NCBI RefSeq assembly: GCF_009811555.1
Contig: NZ_BLIN01000005.1
Coordinates: 4,163,501 to 4,227,500 of the forward strand
Source of the DNA: Streptomyces caniferus
Lineage (GTDB): Bacteria > Actinomycetota > Actinomycetes > Streptomycetales > Streptomycetaceae
Direction: 5' to 3'
DNA length: 64,000 nucleotides
Part shown: positions 52,952-61,193 of the stretch, piece by piece
Layout of the letters: each line of letters starts with the position of its first letter
Position numbering within the stretch: the first letter of the stretch is position 1
Program-made: the position numbers and the translations under genes
The notes under the pieces: generated by a model
Seen by the model: only the letters and a program-made list of their open reading frames with translations
What the model was told of the DNA's origin: nothing
The model's database searches: none

Positions 52952-54577
52952 TCAGGTTCCCCGGGCGAACCGCTGCCCCGCCGACCCGTCGCACCCCTGC
53001 AGCCGCAGCGGTTCCTTCGCCGCCCCCAGGGTCAGACACAGCGACGGCGCGGCCGCGGGCCGGATCGTGCCGCCGTCGTCCCGTACGAACTGCTGGTTGG
53101 CCGCGCCCGAGCAGTTCCACAGCACCAGCCCGGCCCCGGCCCGGTACTGCGCGCCCGGCACGTTCAGGCACCGGTCCTGGGTCAGGCCCACGTGCACCGA
53201 CCGCTGCGCGTCGTCGTACCACCAGTCCTGGTTGCGTCCGCCGTGGCAGTTCCAGCCGCCGACCACCGTCCCGTTGCGGCTGGCCCCGCCGGTCGCGTCC
53301 ACACAGCTCCCCGTGCCGGCGTTCTTCAGCGGCCGGTACGCGTCGTCCCAGGCTCCCGGGTACAGCTTCGGCTGCCCGGTGCTCGCGGAGTCGGCACAGG
53401 AGGCCTCGCGCAGTTCCGTGGCGTAGAGCTGGGTCAGGCACGAGGCGAAGGCGCCGTGTCCGCGGGCGTTGGGGTGGAAGGACTGCCGCACCGAGTTCGA
53501 GTCCGGCGGAATCGGGTTGGTGAGGTTCACATACAGCCCGCGGGCCCAGGTGTCCTCCATGCACACCTCGTGCCCGTGGAAGAGCCGCGAGGCGTCGAGG
53601 TAGGTCGCGCCCGCGTCCTGCGCGGCCCGGCGCACGCCCCGTTCGAAGGCGGGCACTGCGGCGTTGCGCCCCCAGCCCGCGTCGGAGGTGTAGCCCGTGC
53701 AGCCGCCCAGCAGCTTCCCCGGGTAGTGCGGGTTGTCCGCCACGTCCGGCCCGATCGGGCTCGGGTACGACATCACCACGAGCCGGTAGTCCCCGTCGGC
53801 GTACCCGGCGTCCCGCATCACGGTCCGCAGATCGCCGACCGTCCGCTCGATCTTCGGCACCAGCCCGTCGACCCGCGCCTGCCAGCCCGGCTGGTACTTC
53901 GGCTCACAGGTGCCCTGCAGCAGGAACCAGCGCACCACGCAGTCCGTCATCACCGGCCCGAACTGCAGATCGTCGTTGGCGCCGGCCACCAGCAGCACCA
54001 TCTTCAGCCGGGTGTTACGGGCCGCGACGGCGAGACTGTCGCTCTGCACCAGCTCGTCGGCGTACTGCTTGCTGCCGCCGATCACGATGTTGCCGCTGCC
54101 CGCGCCCGAGCAGGCGGCGTTGTACGTCACATCCGCCGCGATCCCGGTCCGGTGGATCGCCGCGTCCGGCGACCGGTGGCACCAGTTCGTCGGTCCGTCC
54201 GTGCCCGGCTCGTACGTCCCTACGCCCTCGCCCGAGATCTCGCTGTCCCCCAGCGAGATCAACGAGGTCTTCCGCTCCCCGAGGGGCCGCTCGGCCGGAT
54301 CCCCGTAGAGCTCGGCCGCCTCCCGTGCCCGGATCTTCTCCAGCTCGGGCGACAACGGCTTGGCGGCCGCGGCCCCGGCCGGCCCGGCCCGCCCCACGGA
54401 CCCGGGCGCGGCATCCGCCCCGCCCGCCGCCACCGTGAACACCACGGTCAGCGCCGCCGCCGAGGTCGCCACGACGGCTCTCAGCCGCCGCCCACGCCCC
54501 GCCCGGCCTCCCGCACGCGCCGCTGCTCCCGCACGCCGCCCACGTAACGCCCCCCGCCCACGTCTCGCACGCACCAT
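52952..54577 (-). CDS. Secreted SGNH/GDSL hydrolase with ricin-type lectin domain
   Basis: The 541-residue protein has an Arg-rich, twin-Arg-containing N-terminus and a hydrophobic signal segment (about 33-55). The SGNH catalytic domain (about 100-400) has block I SLISLGDSEISGEG with Ser112. Further blocks are CSGAGSGNI, LVAGANDDLQFGPV with the Asn of block III, and SFHPNARGHG with the catalytic His. Four family Cys pairs are visible. The C-terminal 130 residues form a beta-trefoil lectin with QxW-like repeats (QDWWYDD, QQFVRDD, QRFARG). It probably deacylates extracellular polysaccharide or lipid. ATG 54577 follows GGAGGGGAGG. Confidence 0.92.
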   Translation of the reverse strand: MVRARRGRGALRGRRAGAAARAGGRAGRGRRLRAVVATSAAALTVVFTVAAGGADAAPGSVGRAGPAGAAAAKPLSPELEKIRAREAAELYGDPAERPLGERKTSLISLGDSEISGEGVGTYEPGTDGPTNWCHRSPDAAIHRTGIAADVTYNAACSGAGSGNIVIGGSKQYADELVQSDSLAVAARNTRLKMVLLVAGANDDLQFGPVMTDCVVRWFLLQGTCEPKYQPGWQARVDGLVPKIERTVGDLRTVMRDAGYADGDYRLVVMSYPSPIGPDVADNPHYPGKLLGGCTGYTSDAGWGRNAAVPAFERGVRRAAQDAGATYLDASRLFHGHEVCMEDTWARGLYVNLTNPIPPDSNSVRQSFHPNARGHGAFASCLTQLYATELREASCADSASTGQPKLYPGAWDDAYRPLKNAGTGSCVDATGGASRNGTVVGGWNCHGGRNQDWWYDDAQRSVHVGLTQDRCLNVPGAQYRAGAGLVLWNCSGAANQQFVRDDGGTIRPAAAPSLCLTLGAAKEPLRLQGCDGSAGQRFARGT

Positions 54578-54713
54578 GGGACCTCCCCTCCGGTCTGCTG
54601 TTACCGCGGGTTGTAGTCGCAGGCAGTCAGCGGTGGAACACCCGGAACGGGATTGGCCGAAACCAGCGCAGGCGAAAACGCCCGACCGCCAACTCCCTTA
54701 CCGGGGACGGCGA

Positions 54714-54728
54714 TCGGGCTCCGCCCGA
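54714..54728 (-). terminator. Short hairpin after the phosphoribosyltransferase gene
   Basis: TCGGGC-TCC-GCCCGA just downstream of the minus-strand stop at 54733. It is small but well placed. Confidence 0.4.
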
Positions 54729-54732
54729 AACC

Positions 54733-55230
54733 TCAGGCGTCGAGGATCTGTCCTTCGCGCCGCACCACCGGCGGCTCGACGCTCCACGGGAAGTTGATCC
54801 AGTCGTCCGTGCGCTTCCACACGTATTCGCACTTCACCAGCGACTGCGACTTCTCGTAGATCACCGCGCTGCGGACCTCCGCCACGGTCCCCTGGCAGAA
54901 GTCATGGACCAGCTTCAGCGTCTTGCCGGTGTCCGCGACATCGTCGGCGATCAGCACCTTCTTGTCCGAGAAGTCGATCGCGTTCGGCACCGGCGCCAGC
55001 ATGACCGGCATCTCCAGCGTGGTCCCCACCCCGGTGTAGAACTCCACGTTCACCAGGTGGATGTTCTTGCAGTCCAGCGCGTACGCCAGGCCGCCGGCGA
55101 CGAAGACCCCGCCGCGGGCGATCGACAGCACGACATCGGGCTCGTACCCGTCATCGGCGATCGTCTGCGCCAGCTCACGGACCGCCCCGCCGAACCGCTC
55201 GTACGTCAGGTTCTCCCGCACGTCACTCAC
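54733..55230 (-). CDS. Purine-type phosphoribosyltransferase
   Basis: This 165-residue type I PRTase has YEPDVVLSIARGGVFVAGGL with the PPi loop and the PRPP signature KKVLIADDVADTGKTLKLVH. The hood region (YEKSQSLVKCEYVWKRTDDW) has Tyr/Trp that would stack on the base. The family covers xanthine-guanine and hypoxanthine salvage enzymes, and the exact base is unclear. GTG 55230 follows GAGAGAGA. It lies 87 bases downstream of dcd on the same strand, so both are nucleotide-pool enzymes in one unit. Confidence 0.9.
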   Translation of the reverse strand: MSDVRENLTYERFGGAVRELAQTIADDGYEPDVVLSIARGGVFVAGGLAYALDCKNIHLVNVEFYTGVGTTLEMPVMLAPVPNAIDFSDKKVLIADDVADTGKTLKLVHDFCQGTVAEVRSAVIYEKSQSLVKCEYVWKRTDDWINFPWSVEPPVVRREGQILDA

Positions 55231-55317
55231 GTATCTCTCTCAGACCTTCTGTGTCTCTGCGCCCTGCTGCCACGCGCCCGCCCTGTCGAGCGCGCCCCCC
55301 GCACCGGAGCGGCTGCG

Positions 55318-55893
55318 TCATACCTGCGTCCGGTGAAAGTTCCTGAACGACCGGGACGGCGTCGGACCGCGCTGCCCCTGGTAGCGGGAGCCGTACTTCT
55401 CGCTGCCGTACGGGTGCTCGGCCGGCGAGGTCAGCCGGAACATGCACAGCTGCCCGATCTTCATCCCCGGCCACAGCTTGATCGGCAGCGTGGCGACATT
55501 GCTCAGCTCCAGCGTCACGTGTCCGCTGAACCCCGGGTCGATGAACCCGGCGGTCGAGTGCGTCAGCAGCCCCAGCCGTCCCAGCGAGCTCTTCCCCTCG
55601 AGCCGGGACGCAAGGTCGTCGGGCAGCGTGATGACCTCGTACGTCGAGGCCAGCACGAACTCGCCCGGGTGCAGGATGAACGCCTCGTCGCCCTCGGGCA
55701 CGACCTCACGGGTCAGGTCGCTCTGCTCGGTGGCGGGGTCGATGTGCGGATAGCGGTGATTCTCGAACACCCGGAAATAGCGGTCGAGCCGCACGTCGAT
55801 GCTGGACGGCTGCACCATCGACTCGTCGTAGGGGTCGATGCGCACCCGACCAGCATCGATCTCGGCCCGGATGTCCTTGTCTGAGAGAAGCAC
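55318..55893 (-). CDS. dcd: dCTP deaminase
   Basis: Dcd converts dCTP to dUTP for dTMP synthesis. The 191-residue protein has the standard actinobacterial length. [20 protein letters not shown] is followed by [20 protein letters not shown]. The nucleotide motif [40 protein letters not shown] with the catalytic Glu/Ser region, and [20 protein letters not shown] complete the set. GTG 55893 is preceded by a TATCCT box about seven bases upstream and no ribosome site, which suggests a leaderless mRNA. Confidence 0.97.
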   Translation of the reverse strand: MLLSDKDIRAEIDAGRVRIDPYDESMVQPSSIDVRLDRYFRVFENHRYPHIDPATEQSDLTREVVPEGDEAFILHPGEFVLASTYEVITLPDDLASRLEGKSSLGRLGLLTHSTAGFIDPGFSGHVTLELSNVATLPIKLWPGMKIGQLCMFRLTSPAEHPYGSEKYGSRYQGQRGPTPSRSFRNFHRTQV

Positions 55894-55937
55894 GCAGATG
55901 AGGATACGCGCCCGCACCACCCCCTCCACACGACGAG

Positions 55938-55968
55938 GGGCCCGGCCCCCACCGGGGGAGCCGGGCCC
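55938..55968 (-). terminator. Terminator downstream of the 52-residue Cys-rich protein gene
   Basis: GGGCCCGGC (55938-55946) pairs with GCCGGGCCC (55960-55968), with an inner CCCC/GGGG stem. Confidence 0.7.
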
Positions 55969-56078
55969 TGACCACTCCTCGCTCCTACTGCCAGTCGCTG
56001 CGTCTCTTACTGCCTGCCGTTACGTCTCGTACGACGCACCACGGCTCTCTTGATCGCTACCGCCCGACGGCCGCTCGG

Positions 56079-56237
56079 CTACCGCTTCGCGTACTCGACG
56101 GGCACCGAGTGCCGCAGCCGAGCACAGCGCGGGCAGCGCAACAGCCGCCCGGGACCGAGCCGGTCGGTGGTCTGCATCGGGAACGAAGCGGTGCTGAACA
56201 CGTGGCCCTCGGCACAACGTACGACGGTGCGCTCCAT
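56079..56237 (-). CDS. Small Cys-rich (zinc-ribbon-like) protein
   Basis: This 52-residue protein begins MERTVVRCAEGHVFSTASFP and continues with LLRCPRCARLRH. The pattern C-x3-H ... CPRC-x4-H gives Cys/His ligands for one zinc. The ATG at 56237 is preceded by GGGAGAGGGA, a very good ribosome site. It ends with TAG at 56079. It lies between dcd and the tRNA-Gly gene, with a terminator after it. It is short and easy to miss. The role is unknown, and RNA or protein binding is only suggested by the fold. Confidence 0.75.
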   Translation of the reverse strand: MERTVVRCAEGHVFSTASFPMQTTDRLGPGRLLRCPRCARLRHSVPVEYAKR

Positions 56238-56518
56238 CAAGTCCCTCTCCCAACTGCGTGGACAACAAAAGCCACATTAGGGGATGAACTGGGCGCCCTC
56301 GCAGGCGGCACTCCGGTGCCCCACCGTACGCCTCAACTCCCGCACCCCGCACCCTCATCCCACCCCGCGCCGCACCCGCAACCCGGGCCCCGGCGCCACC
56401 CCCCGACACCCCCGCCGGACACCCCCGACACCCCACCCGGGCAGGCCAAATGCACCGCGACGCGGCGATGGGGTAGAGTGTGCGACGATGTTCCGCCCTC
56501 GATCAGAGGCGGGATGAC
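56238..56518. promoter_or_regulatory. Region upstream of tRNA-Gly
   Basis: These 281 bases hold a C-rich, CCCGACACC-type low-complexity stretch (about 56330-56450). A TAGAGT -10-like box at 56474-56479 lies about 40 bases before the tRNA. I see no gene. Confidence 0.4.
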
Positions 56519-56592
56519 GCGGGTGTAGTTTAATGGTAGAACATGAGCTTCCCAAGCTCAGAGCGCGGGTTCGATTCCCGTCACCCGCTCCA
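56519..56592 (+). tRNA. tRNA-Gly (CCC)
   Basis: This is a full cloverleaf. The acceptor stem GCGGGTG/CACCCGC is followed by a D arm with GTTTAATGGTAGAAC. The anticodon stem is TGAGC/GCTCA with loop TTCCCAA, so the anticodon is CCC, reading GGG glycine codons. The T arm is GCGGG-TTCGATT-CCCGT. T is the discriminator and CCA is encoded. Its 3' half is repeated at 59045-59086 and 61542-61587, marking it as an integration site. Confidence 0.95.
56547..56592 (+). repeat. att-like repeat copy 1 (inside tRNA-Gly)
   Basis: These 46 bases, from the anticodon stem to CCA, are identical to 61542-61587. The last 42 of them are identical to 59045-59086. This is the usual identity segment of a tyrosine-recombinase attachment site in a tRNA gene. 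Confidence 0.85.
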
Positions 56593-56597
56593 CATGA

Positions 56598-56624
56598 AAG
56601 CCCCAGGTCAGCGACCTGGGGCTT
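56598..56624 (+). terminator. tRNA-Gly terminator
   Basis: AAGCCCCAGGTC-AGC-GACCTGGGGCTT followed by ATCTTTTC, a classic factor-independent terminator with a T tract six bases after the tRNA. Related hairpins follow the two downstream tRNA fragments. Confidence 0.9.
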
Positions 56625-56823
56625 ATCTTTTCTCCGGTCCACTCGTAGGTCGCGCGCCATGCACTGCCATAACGCACCCACCAGCGGACAGAGTTGACAC
56701 CCACAAACCTCCTCGCAGCTATGAACTCGCGCAGAAGCGCGGTGGGACGGATGCGGGTGCGGACCAGGAGACGTGCACCCCTTTCCTGCCGCAGATCATG
56801 AAGTTCCTCGTCGGGACGACGGT

Positions 56824-57861
56824 TCAGATGCCCTCCGCCTCGGCCACCGTGAACGGCTGCGGCGTCCCGGGGCCCATCGGGCCGCCCTTGTCGAACTGGG
56901 AGCGGACGACGAACGTCCGGCCGCGGCTGTGGACGATCGTGGTCGGGATTTGGAGCGCCTGGTCGGTGATGCGGCGCTCCATGCAGGCGGACGCGCCGTC
57001 GTCGCCGACCTTCCACCGGCTGATGGCGTTGGTCACGTTGTGAACGACCCAGAGGGTGTTGCCGCGCATTTCGAGGCCGTCGCCGTGCAGCGCGTCTCCG
57101 CCGTGCAGGGCGACTTGGCGGACCGCTCCCGACGCCACATCGACGCGGTAGAGGGTGCCCGCGGTCATGTCGACTGTCAGCAGATAACGGCCGGAGGGGT
57201 CGGCCACGATGCCGTTGAGTGCGACGCCGCCGGCCGGGGCGTTGGGGAGCGCACCGGCCAGGTCGTAGGCCGTGGTCAGCTCGGCACGCCCGCCGTGCGC
57301 GGCGGCCCGCGCCAGCTGCCGGGGCGTGACGCGGTAGAGGACACCCCGGTAACTGTCGGTCAGATAGGCGCTGCCGTCCGGGGCGACCGCCAGGTCGTTG
57401 ACGAACGACTTGGCGCTCCCGGTCACATCGAAGCGGGCGACTAGCCTGCGGTCGCGAAGGTCGTAGACGGCGACGCCGGCGGTCGAGTCGATGACCCACA
57501 GTCGGCCGGCGCGGTCGATCTTCAAGCCGTTGGCGGTGGTGCGCCCGTCGGTGCCGGCCGGCAGGAAGAGTTGGGCGGTGCGATGTCCGGGCGTCGCCTT
57601 GTAGACGGCGCCGGTCGCGTACGAGCCGACGTAGATGTCGCCGGTGCGCGAGTCGGCAGCGATGCCTTCCGGGTACACGCGGGTGCCGGGCAGGTCGTAC
57701 GCGGTGGAGATGCGAGTGCGGGTCTCGTGCCGGGCGGCGGCGTGCGAGGCCGGTGACATGGCCCCGGGTTGGCCGCTCACGGTGACGGCGAGCGGCACGA
57801 CGGTGGCGGTCAGGGACAGGGCGGCCGAGATCAGAGCGCGCCGTGTGATCGCTTGGGACAT
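56824..57861 (-). CDS. Secreted SMP-30/gluconolactonase-like beta-propeller protein
   Basis: This 345-residue protein has a signal peptide containing adjacent Arg residues (MSQAITRRALISAALSLTAT), compatible with Tat export. The rest is a propeller of repeated strands: YPEGIAADSRTGDIYVGSYA, ANGLKIDRAGRLWVIDS, VNDLAVAPDGSAYLTDSYRG and LNGIVADPSGRYLLTVDMTA, then LHGDGLEMRGNTLWVVHNVT. Asn and Asp at the tops of blades match metal-site residues of SMP-30/lactonase proteins. The substrate is unknown. It is divergent from a MarR-family gene and lies in the first tRNA-associated interval. Confidence 0.85.
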   Translation of the reverse strand: MSQAITRRALISAALSLTATVVPLAVTVSGQPGAMSPASHAAARHETRTRISTAYDLPGTRVYPEGIAADSRTGDIYVGSYATGAVYKATPGHRTAQLFLPAGTDGRTTANGLKIDRAGRLWVIDSTAGVAVYDLRDRRLVARFDVTGSAKSFVNDLAVAPDGSAYLTDSYRGVLYRVTPRQLARAAAHGGRAELTTAYDLAGALPNAPAGGVALNGIVADPSGRYLLTVDMTAGTLYRVDVASGAVRQVALHGGDALHGDGLEMRGNTLWVVHNVTNAISRWKVGDDGASACMERRITDQALQIPTTIVHSRGRTFVVRSQFDKGGPMGPGTPQPFTVAEAEGI

Positions 57862-58035
57862 GGGTGGGTGCCTCCCCGTTGCCGGCGCATACGAGTGTCG
57901 TCCGCATGCGATCGAATGCGTACGAAGCTATATTCGAACTCTAATTTTCGTCAAGGTTCTAACCTCCATATGAGTAGTCATTGATGGGTGAGAGCTTCCC
58001 TGCTTTATGGCCGTTACGATGCGGAGATGACGTCC
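57862..58035. promoter_or_regulatory. A/T-rich divergent promoter/operator region
   Basis: This region between the lactonase-like gene and the MarR gene is much richer in A/T than its surroundings. It contains TCGAA ... TTCGA half-sites (around 57912-57936) and the direct CTCTAATTTTCG stretch. It likely holds the MarR operator and both promoters, but I could not define one perfect palindrome. Confidence 0.4.
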
Positions 58036-58470
58036 ATGCCCGTGTCCGAGCGCCTCGGTTCTTCCATCAAGCGCGCCGAGCAGGCTCTGAACGGTGCCAA
58101 GCACGCGGCGCTGAAGCCGGCCGGTCTGACGGTCCCGCAGTACGCGGCTCTGCTCTACAGCTCCGAGCGGCCCGGCATCTCGGCCGCCGCGCTGGCGCGA
58201 GCGTGCGGAGTGACACCGCCGACCATGAACACGGTGCTGAAGAACCTCCAGGAGCGCGGCCTCATCGAGCGCACTCCGCACGAGTGGCACAAGAACGTCC
58301 TGGAGACCCGGCTCACGGATGAGGGCCGCGCCGTCATGGAGAACGCCGACGCGCGGGCGGTACCGGTGGAGCGGGCACTGGCCGCCGAGTTCACCGACGA
58401 GGAGCGGGCAACACTTGTCGGCCTGCTCGCCCGATGCGCCGCACTGCTCGATTCCGTGCGGCCTGACTAG
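58036..58470 (+). CDS. MarR-family transcriptional regulator
   Basis: This is a 144-residue winged-helix regulator. MPVSERLGSSIKRAEQALNG leads to LKPAGLTVPQYAALLYSSER, the HTH ISAAALARACGVTPPTMNTV, a wing with HKNVLETRLTDEG, and a C-terminal dimer helix. ATG 58036 has GGAGA at eight bases; ATG 58027 would abut it. It probably controls the divergent secreted lactonase-like gene. It lies within the tRNA-flanked interval. Confidence 0.88.
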   Translation: MPVSERLGSSIKRAEQALNGAKHAALKPAGLTVPQYAALLYSSERPGISAAALARACGVTPPTMNTVLKNLQERGLIERTPHEWHKNVLETRLTDEGRAVMENADARAVPVERALAAEFTDEERATLVGLLARCAALLDSVRPD

Positions 58471-59044
58471 GCCGTGCGCGGCCATGGAACGGTCGGTCCT
58501 CGCGGCATGATCGCGGCCCCGCGGGGGACAGGTGGAGGCCGGGGCGAGCCGGTATCGAGGGCGTGGCCGACATCACCGGGCACCACCAGGCCCCCAAGAC
58601 GGGGAGCCCGCAACACCCTTGGGCATCAGGTCGAACGCCACCGGGGCCAACGCGTTGCAGCGTTGGCCCCGAGAGGCATACGCGCGTACTACCAGGTCAG
58701 TCCGTAGTCGCGTCGGCGAGCGTTCCGCCGCAGCATGTGTGCATAGCGCAGCCTGCGGACACGACAAGCCGATGGCGGAAGGGGAATTGTCAGCTGCGAC
58801 AACACGCCGAACAATGCACCCGCAAACCGACTGCGGAGACTCTGCCCCTGAATCACGGTTCTTCGCCGGGCGGCAAGCCTCTGCCGCTGCGCGATCAGCA
58901 TCGCAGCCGGGCGTGCCCCATCCGTGCCCCTCAGTCCGGTCAACACCGGTCACAAGGGGCAACACGGGACCCCACGGGACGACCCAGGAAAGCAGCCTTT
59001 ACCCAGGTCAGATGCAGTCTGATCACCACAGGGCCCGTTGATTC
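58471..59044. other. Non-coding or decayed stretch before att-like copy 2
   Basis: There is no supported gene in these 574 bases. A hairpin GGGGCCAACG/CGTTGGCCCC at 58643-58670 may terminate the MarR transcript. A minus-strand frame ending near 58689 (RYAHMLRRNARRRDYGLTW) looks like the C-terminus of a lost gene, without a start or body that I can identify. This fits a decayed mobile segment. Confidence 0.4.
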
Positions 59045-59086
59045 CCCAAGCTCAGAGCGCGGGTTCGATTCCCGTCACCCGCTCCA
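59045..59086 (+). repeat. att-like repeat copy 2 (tRNA-Gly 3' fragment)
   Basis: These 42 bases are identical to the 3' end of tRNA-Gly, from the anticodon loop through CCA, with no 5' half of a tRNA. They are followed by a hairpin (59093-59117) that resembles the tRNA terminator. The next roughly 80 bases are similar to those after copy 3. Confidence 0.9.
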
Positions 59087-59092
59087 TAGTTG

Positions 59093-59117
59093 AGGCCCAG
59101 GTCGGAGACCTGGGCCT
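59093..59117. terminator. Terminator-like hairpin after att copy 2
   Basis: AGGCCCAGGTC-GGA-GACCTGGGCCT, a near copy of the hairpins after tRNA-Gly and after copy 3. Confidence 0.7.
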
Positions 59118-59137
59118 TGTTCGTTGGCTGGGCCGGG

Positions 59138-59320
59138 CTAGGCGTCGCGCACCAGATCCGCACCAGAAGGCTCGCCGGAAGGCTTCTGGCGGGCCTTGCC
59201 GCGAGCGGCCCGCACGAGATCGTCCAGCCCGCTCGCGACTTCCTGTTGCCGCTCAAGGTCCGAGCCCACGGGGCAGAGCCACGTGCCAGCGGCCGTCGGT
59301 TCCTGTCGGTCACCTACCAC
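59138..59320 (-). CDS. Possible small protein or gene remnant
   Basis: This 60-residue minus-strand frame (VVGDRQEPTAAGTWLCPVGS then DLERQQEVASGLDDLVRAAR) ends at TAG near att copy 2. Amino-acid composition is plausible for a helical cytoplasmic protein. No ribosome site precedes GTG 59320, and no family is recognised. It follows the gene at 59361-59654 by 40 bases and may be the end of a decayed gene. Confidence 0.3.
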   Translation of the reverse strand: MVGDRQEPTAAGTWLCPVGSDLERQQEVASGLDDLVRAARGKARQKPSGEPSGADLVRDA

Positions 59321-59360
59321 TTGACACAGTTGTGTGCGCCGTTGACTTGGCACCTTCTTG

Positions 59361-59654
59361 TTAGGCGCGCTCCTCCACAGTGCGGCGAGGATGCCGTTCC
59401 GCGTTGATGTGGAGAAGGTTGGCGGCACCTGGCCTCAGCACGAAGACGGGGAACTCGTCTGCGTCCGGTCCATCGATCGGTATGTCCGCGACGATGGAGC
59501 CGGAGGGGTCAAGCCCTCGGTGCAGGTTGAAGACGATGCCGTTCGGTAGCGTTACCCGGATCTCCTCGGCATCGAGTTGGGTCGGGACACCGTCGCATAT
59601 GGCTTCGATGTGAAGCGGGGCAGCTTCCCCACGCGTGGGATTCGTTGCTGACAT
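59361..59654 (-). CDS. Small hypothetical protein
   Basis: This 97-residue acidic protein starts MSATNPTRGEAAPLHIEAIC and continues with QLDAEEIRVTLPNGIVFNLH, VADIPIDGPDADEFPVFVLR and PGAANLLHINAERHP. The alternation of short strands suggests a small beta protein. ATG 59654 has AAGGAGA at eight bases, and the stop is TAA. It is of unknown function and lies in the second tRNA-flanked interval. Confidence 0.65.
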   Translation of the reverse strand: MSATNPTRGEAAPLHIEAICDGVPTQLDAEEIRVTLPNGIVFNLHRGLDPSGSIVADIPIDGPDADEFPVFVLRPGAANLLHINAERHPRRTVEERA

Positions 59655-59787
59655 GCCGTGATTCTCCTTGTGGGATGGCACCGGACTGCGCCCGAAGCGG
59701 CGGTGAAGCATGCGTTGGAGCCCGTACTTTGAGGGTGTCGTCCGCTTGCTGCGGCGACCGGTGCGAGGGCGGTCGTGGCTACCGGGT

Positions 59788-60804
59788 TCAGCCGGTCCTG
59801 AACCGTGGGGTCAGACTGCGGGTTCCGGTCGCGGTCAGGGCAGCCGCCAGGAGGGCGATGATGCCCGCCTGCACGGTGAAGTCGGCGACGAGAGAGCCAG
59901 GAGTGTTCTGGGCCGAGGACGCGAGGGTCAGGATCCGCTGTACGAGGACGGCGAGGCCGAGCGTGGCCAGCGCGAGGGGCAGTGCGGGGTCTGCCACGTG
60001 TTTCGGTGACCGGCGCCGGACGACCAGCCAGACGGCGGCCGCGGCGATGAATGCCGAACCTTCGGCCCATCCCGTGTCTGCAACCCGAGGCCACAAAACC
60101 ACGGTCGAAGCGCCCACGAGGACGCAGGTGCCCATGAGGGCCTGCCCGGTTGACACCAGCGGGAGCCGGGCGGGCGGGGCATCGCAGTGGAAGCCACAGC
60201 ACAGGGCAAGGACGGTCAGCCAGGAGAGCAGCGCAGTCGCAAGCGAGAGGGCGACCGTCACGGTGCCCCATCCGGCGTCCATGGCATGCATGGCTGACGC
60301 CAGGTCGGGAAGGGCCGCGAGGGCGGCGGATACGAAGGCGGTGCGCCTGTGGTCGTGCAGCAGCGCCACGTAGGCCACCGTCCAGGCCAGCGGGAGCAGC
60401 CACAACACGGCCTCGTACGGGCCCGGCAGAGCGCCGTGGTCGGTGAAGCCGCCCCGGAACAACTCTTGGTCCTGCGCGGGGGCGCCTGCGAACCAGGTGA
60501 GGAGCAGGGTCCGCACGGTCAGTTCGGAGGCCGCGTGCAGCAACACGCTCAGCAGCGCGAAGAGGCGCACCGTCGCGCCGAGCGTGGCGTAGCGGGCCGG
60601 GGCGCCTGCGGCGCCCATCCGGGTGCGGAGGGCGAGGGCGGCAATGCTGGCCATCTCGCCCAAGGCGGGGCGCATCTCGTCCCGGTCCCGCTCATCGATC
60701 CCGTCGAGGTAGGTCTCCACCATCTCCTCCTCCCGCTCCGCGCGGTAGTAGGAGGGCAGCAGGCGCAGAGCGGTGCGGTAGCGCTGTTCGAGCACAGATG
60801 TCAT
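59788..60804 (-). CDS. Multi-pass membrane protein coupled to a PadR regulator
   Basis: This 338-residue protein has an N-terminal cytoplasmic helix pair (EQRYRTALRLLPSYYRAERE, ETYLDGIDERDRDEMRPALG). About eight membrane helices follow (for example LFALLSVLLHAASELTV, WLLPLAWTVAYVALL, TVALSLATALLSWLTVLALC). The lead resembles the DUF1700/HAAS-like helical segment that often accompanies PadR regulators. Its ATG at 60804 overlaps the padR stop (ATGA) and follows GGAGG. It could be the membrane effector of a PadR-controlled stress module. The transported or bound molecule is unknown. Confidence 0.8.
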   Translation of the reverse strand: MTSVLEQRYRTALRLLPSYYRAEREEEMVETYLDGIDERDRDEMRPALGEMASIAALALRTRMGAAGAPARYATLGATVRLFALLSVLLHAASELTVRTLLLTWFAGAPAQDQELFRGGFTDHGALPGPYEAVLWLLPLAWTVAYVALLHDHRRTAFVSAALAALPDLASAMHAMDAGWGTVTVALSLATALLSWLTVLALCCGFHCDAPPARLPLVSTGQALMGTCVLVGASTVVLWPRVADTGWAEGSAFIAAAAVWLVVRRRSPKHVADPALPLALATLGLAVLVQRILTLASSAQNTPGSLVADFTVQAGIIALLAAALTATGTRSLTPRFRTG

Positions 60805-61193
60805 GCGGTGCCTCCGGCGATGCCCGGGCGACGCGCCGAACGGCTCGCGGGAGCCGGCCCGGCGGGAGTGGGGCGGTGGGCGGCTATCCGCTGGGTCGCA
60901 GCGCGTGCCCCGGCCGCCATCCGCTCCGCCTCGGCGGACAGGGCTGCCCCACCGGCGTCGGTGAGGCGGTAGTACTTGCGCAGTCGGCCTTGTTGCACCT
61001 CCTCGCGGTCCGGCTCGATGAGCCCGTCGGCCGTCAGTCGGTCCAGCACGCCGTACAGCGTGCCGATCCGGAGCTGCACATGCCCTTCGGACAGCTCGTC
61101 CACCTCCTGCACGATCCCGTAACCATGTCGCGGTTCGTCGACCAGTGCGGTGAGGACGAAGAACGCCGCTTGCGTCATTCCTCTGGAAGTCAC
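60801..61193 (-). CDS. PadR-family transcriptional regulator
   Basis: This 130-residue regulator has MTQAAFFVLTALVDEPRHGY and GIVQEVDELSEGHVQLRIGT, then LYGVLDRLTADGLIEPD. A wing with RLRKYYRLTDAGGAALSAEA and a C-terminal basic, Ala-rich tail complete it. This is the compact PadR-s1/2 fold. GTG 61193 follows GGTGGGGG. It is coupled to the membrane-protein gene by a 4-base overlap. The dyad at 61203-61221 directly upstream is a likely autoregulatory operator. Confidence 0.9.
   Translation of the reverse strand: MTSRGMTQAAFFVLTALVDEPRHGYGIVQEVDELSEGHVQLRIGTLYGVLDRLTADGLIEPDREEVQQGRLRKYYRLTDAGGAALSAEAERMAAGARAATQRIAAHRPTPAGPAPASRSARRPGIAGGTA

Noticed and set aside
58471..59044. Possible integrase remnant before att copy 2
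   Set aside because: I looked for tyrosine-recombinase motifs (the HxxR region and catalytic Tyr) on both strands and found none. The short frames have no start signals.
59023..59313. Minus-strand frame containing GDGNRTRALSLG
   Set aside because: This peptide is simply the translation of the tRNA-Gly 3' end. The same string appears next to all three att copies and is not a protein.
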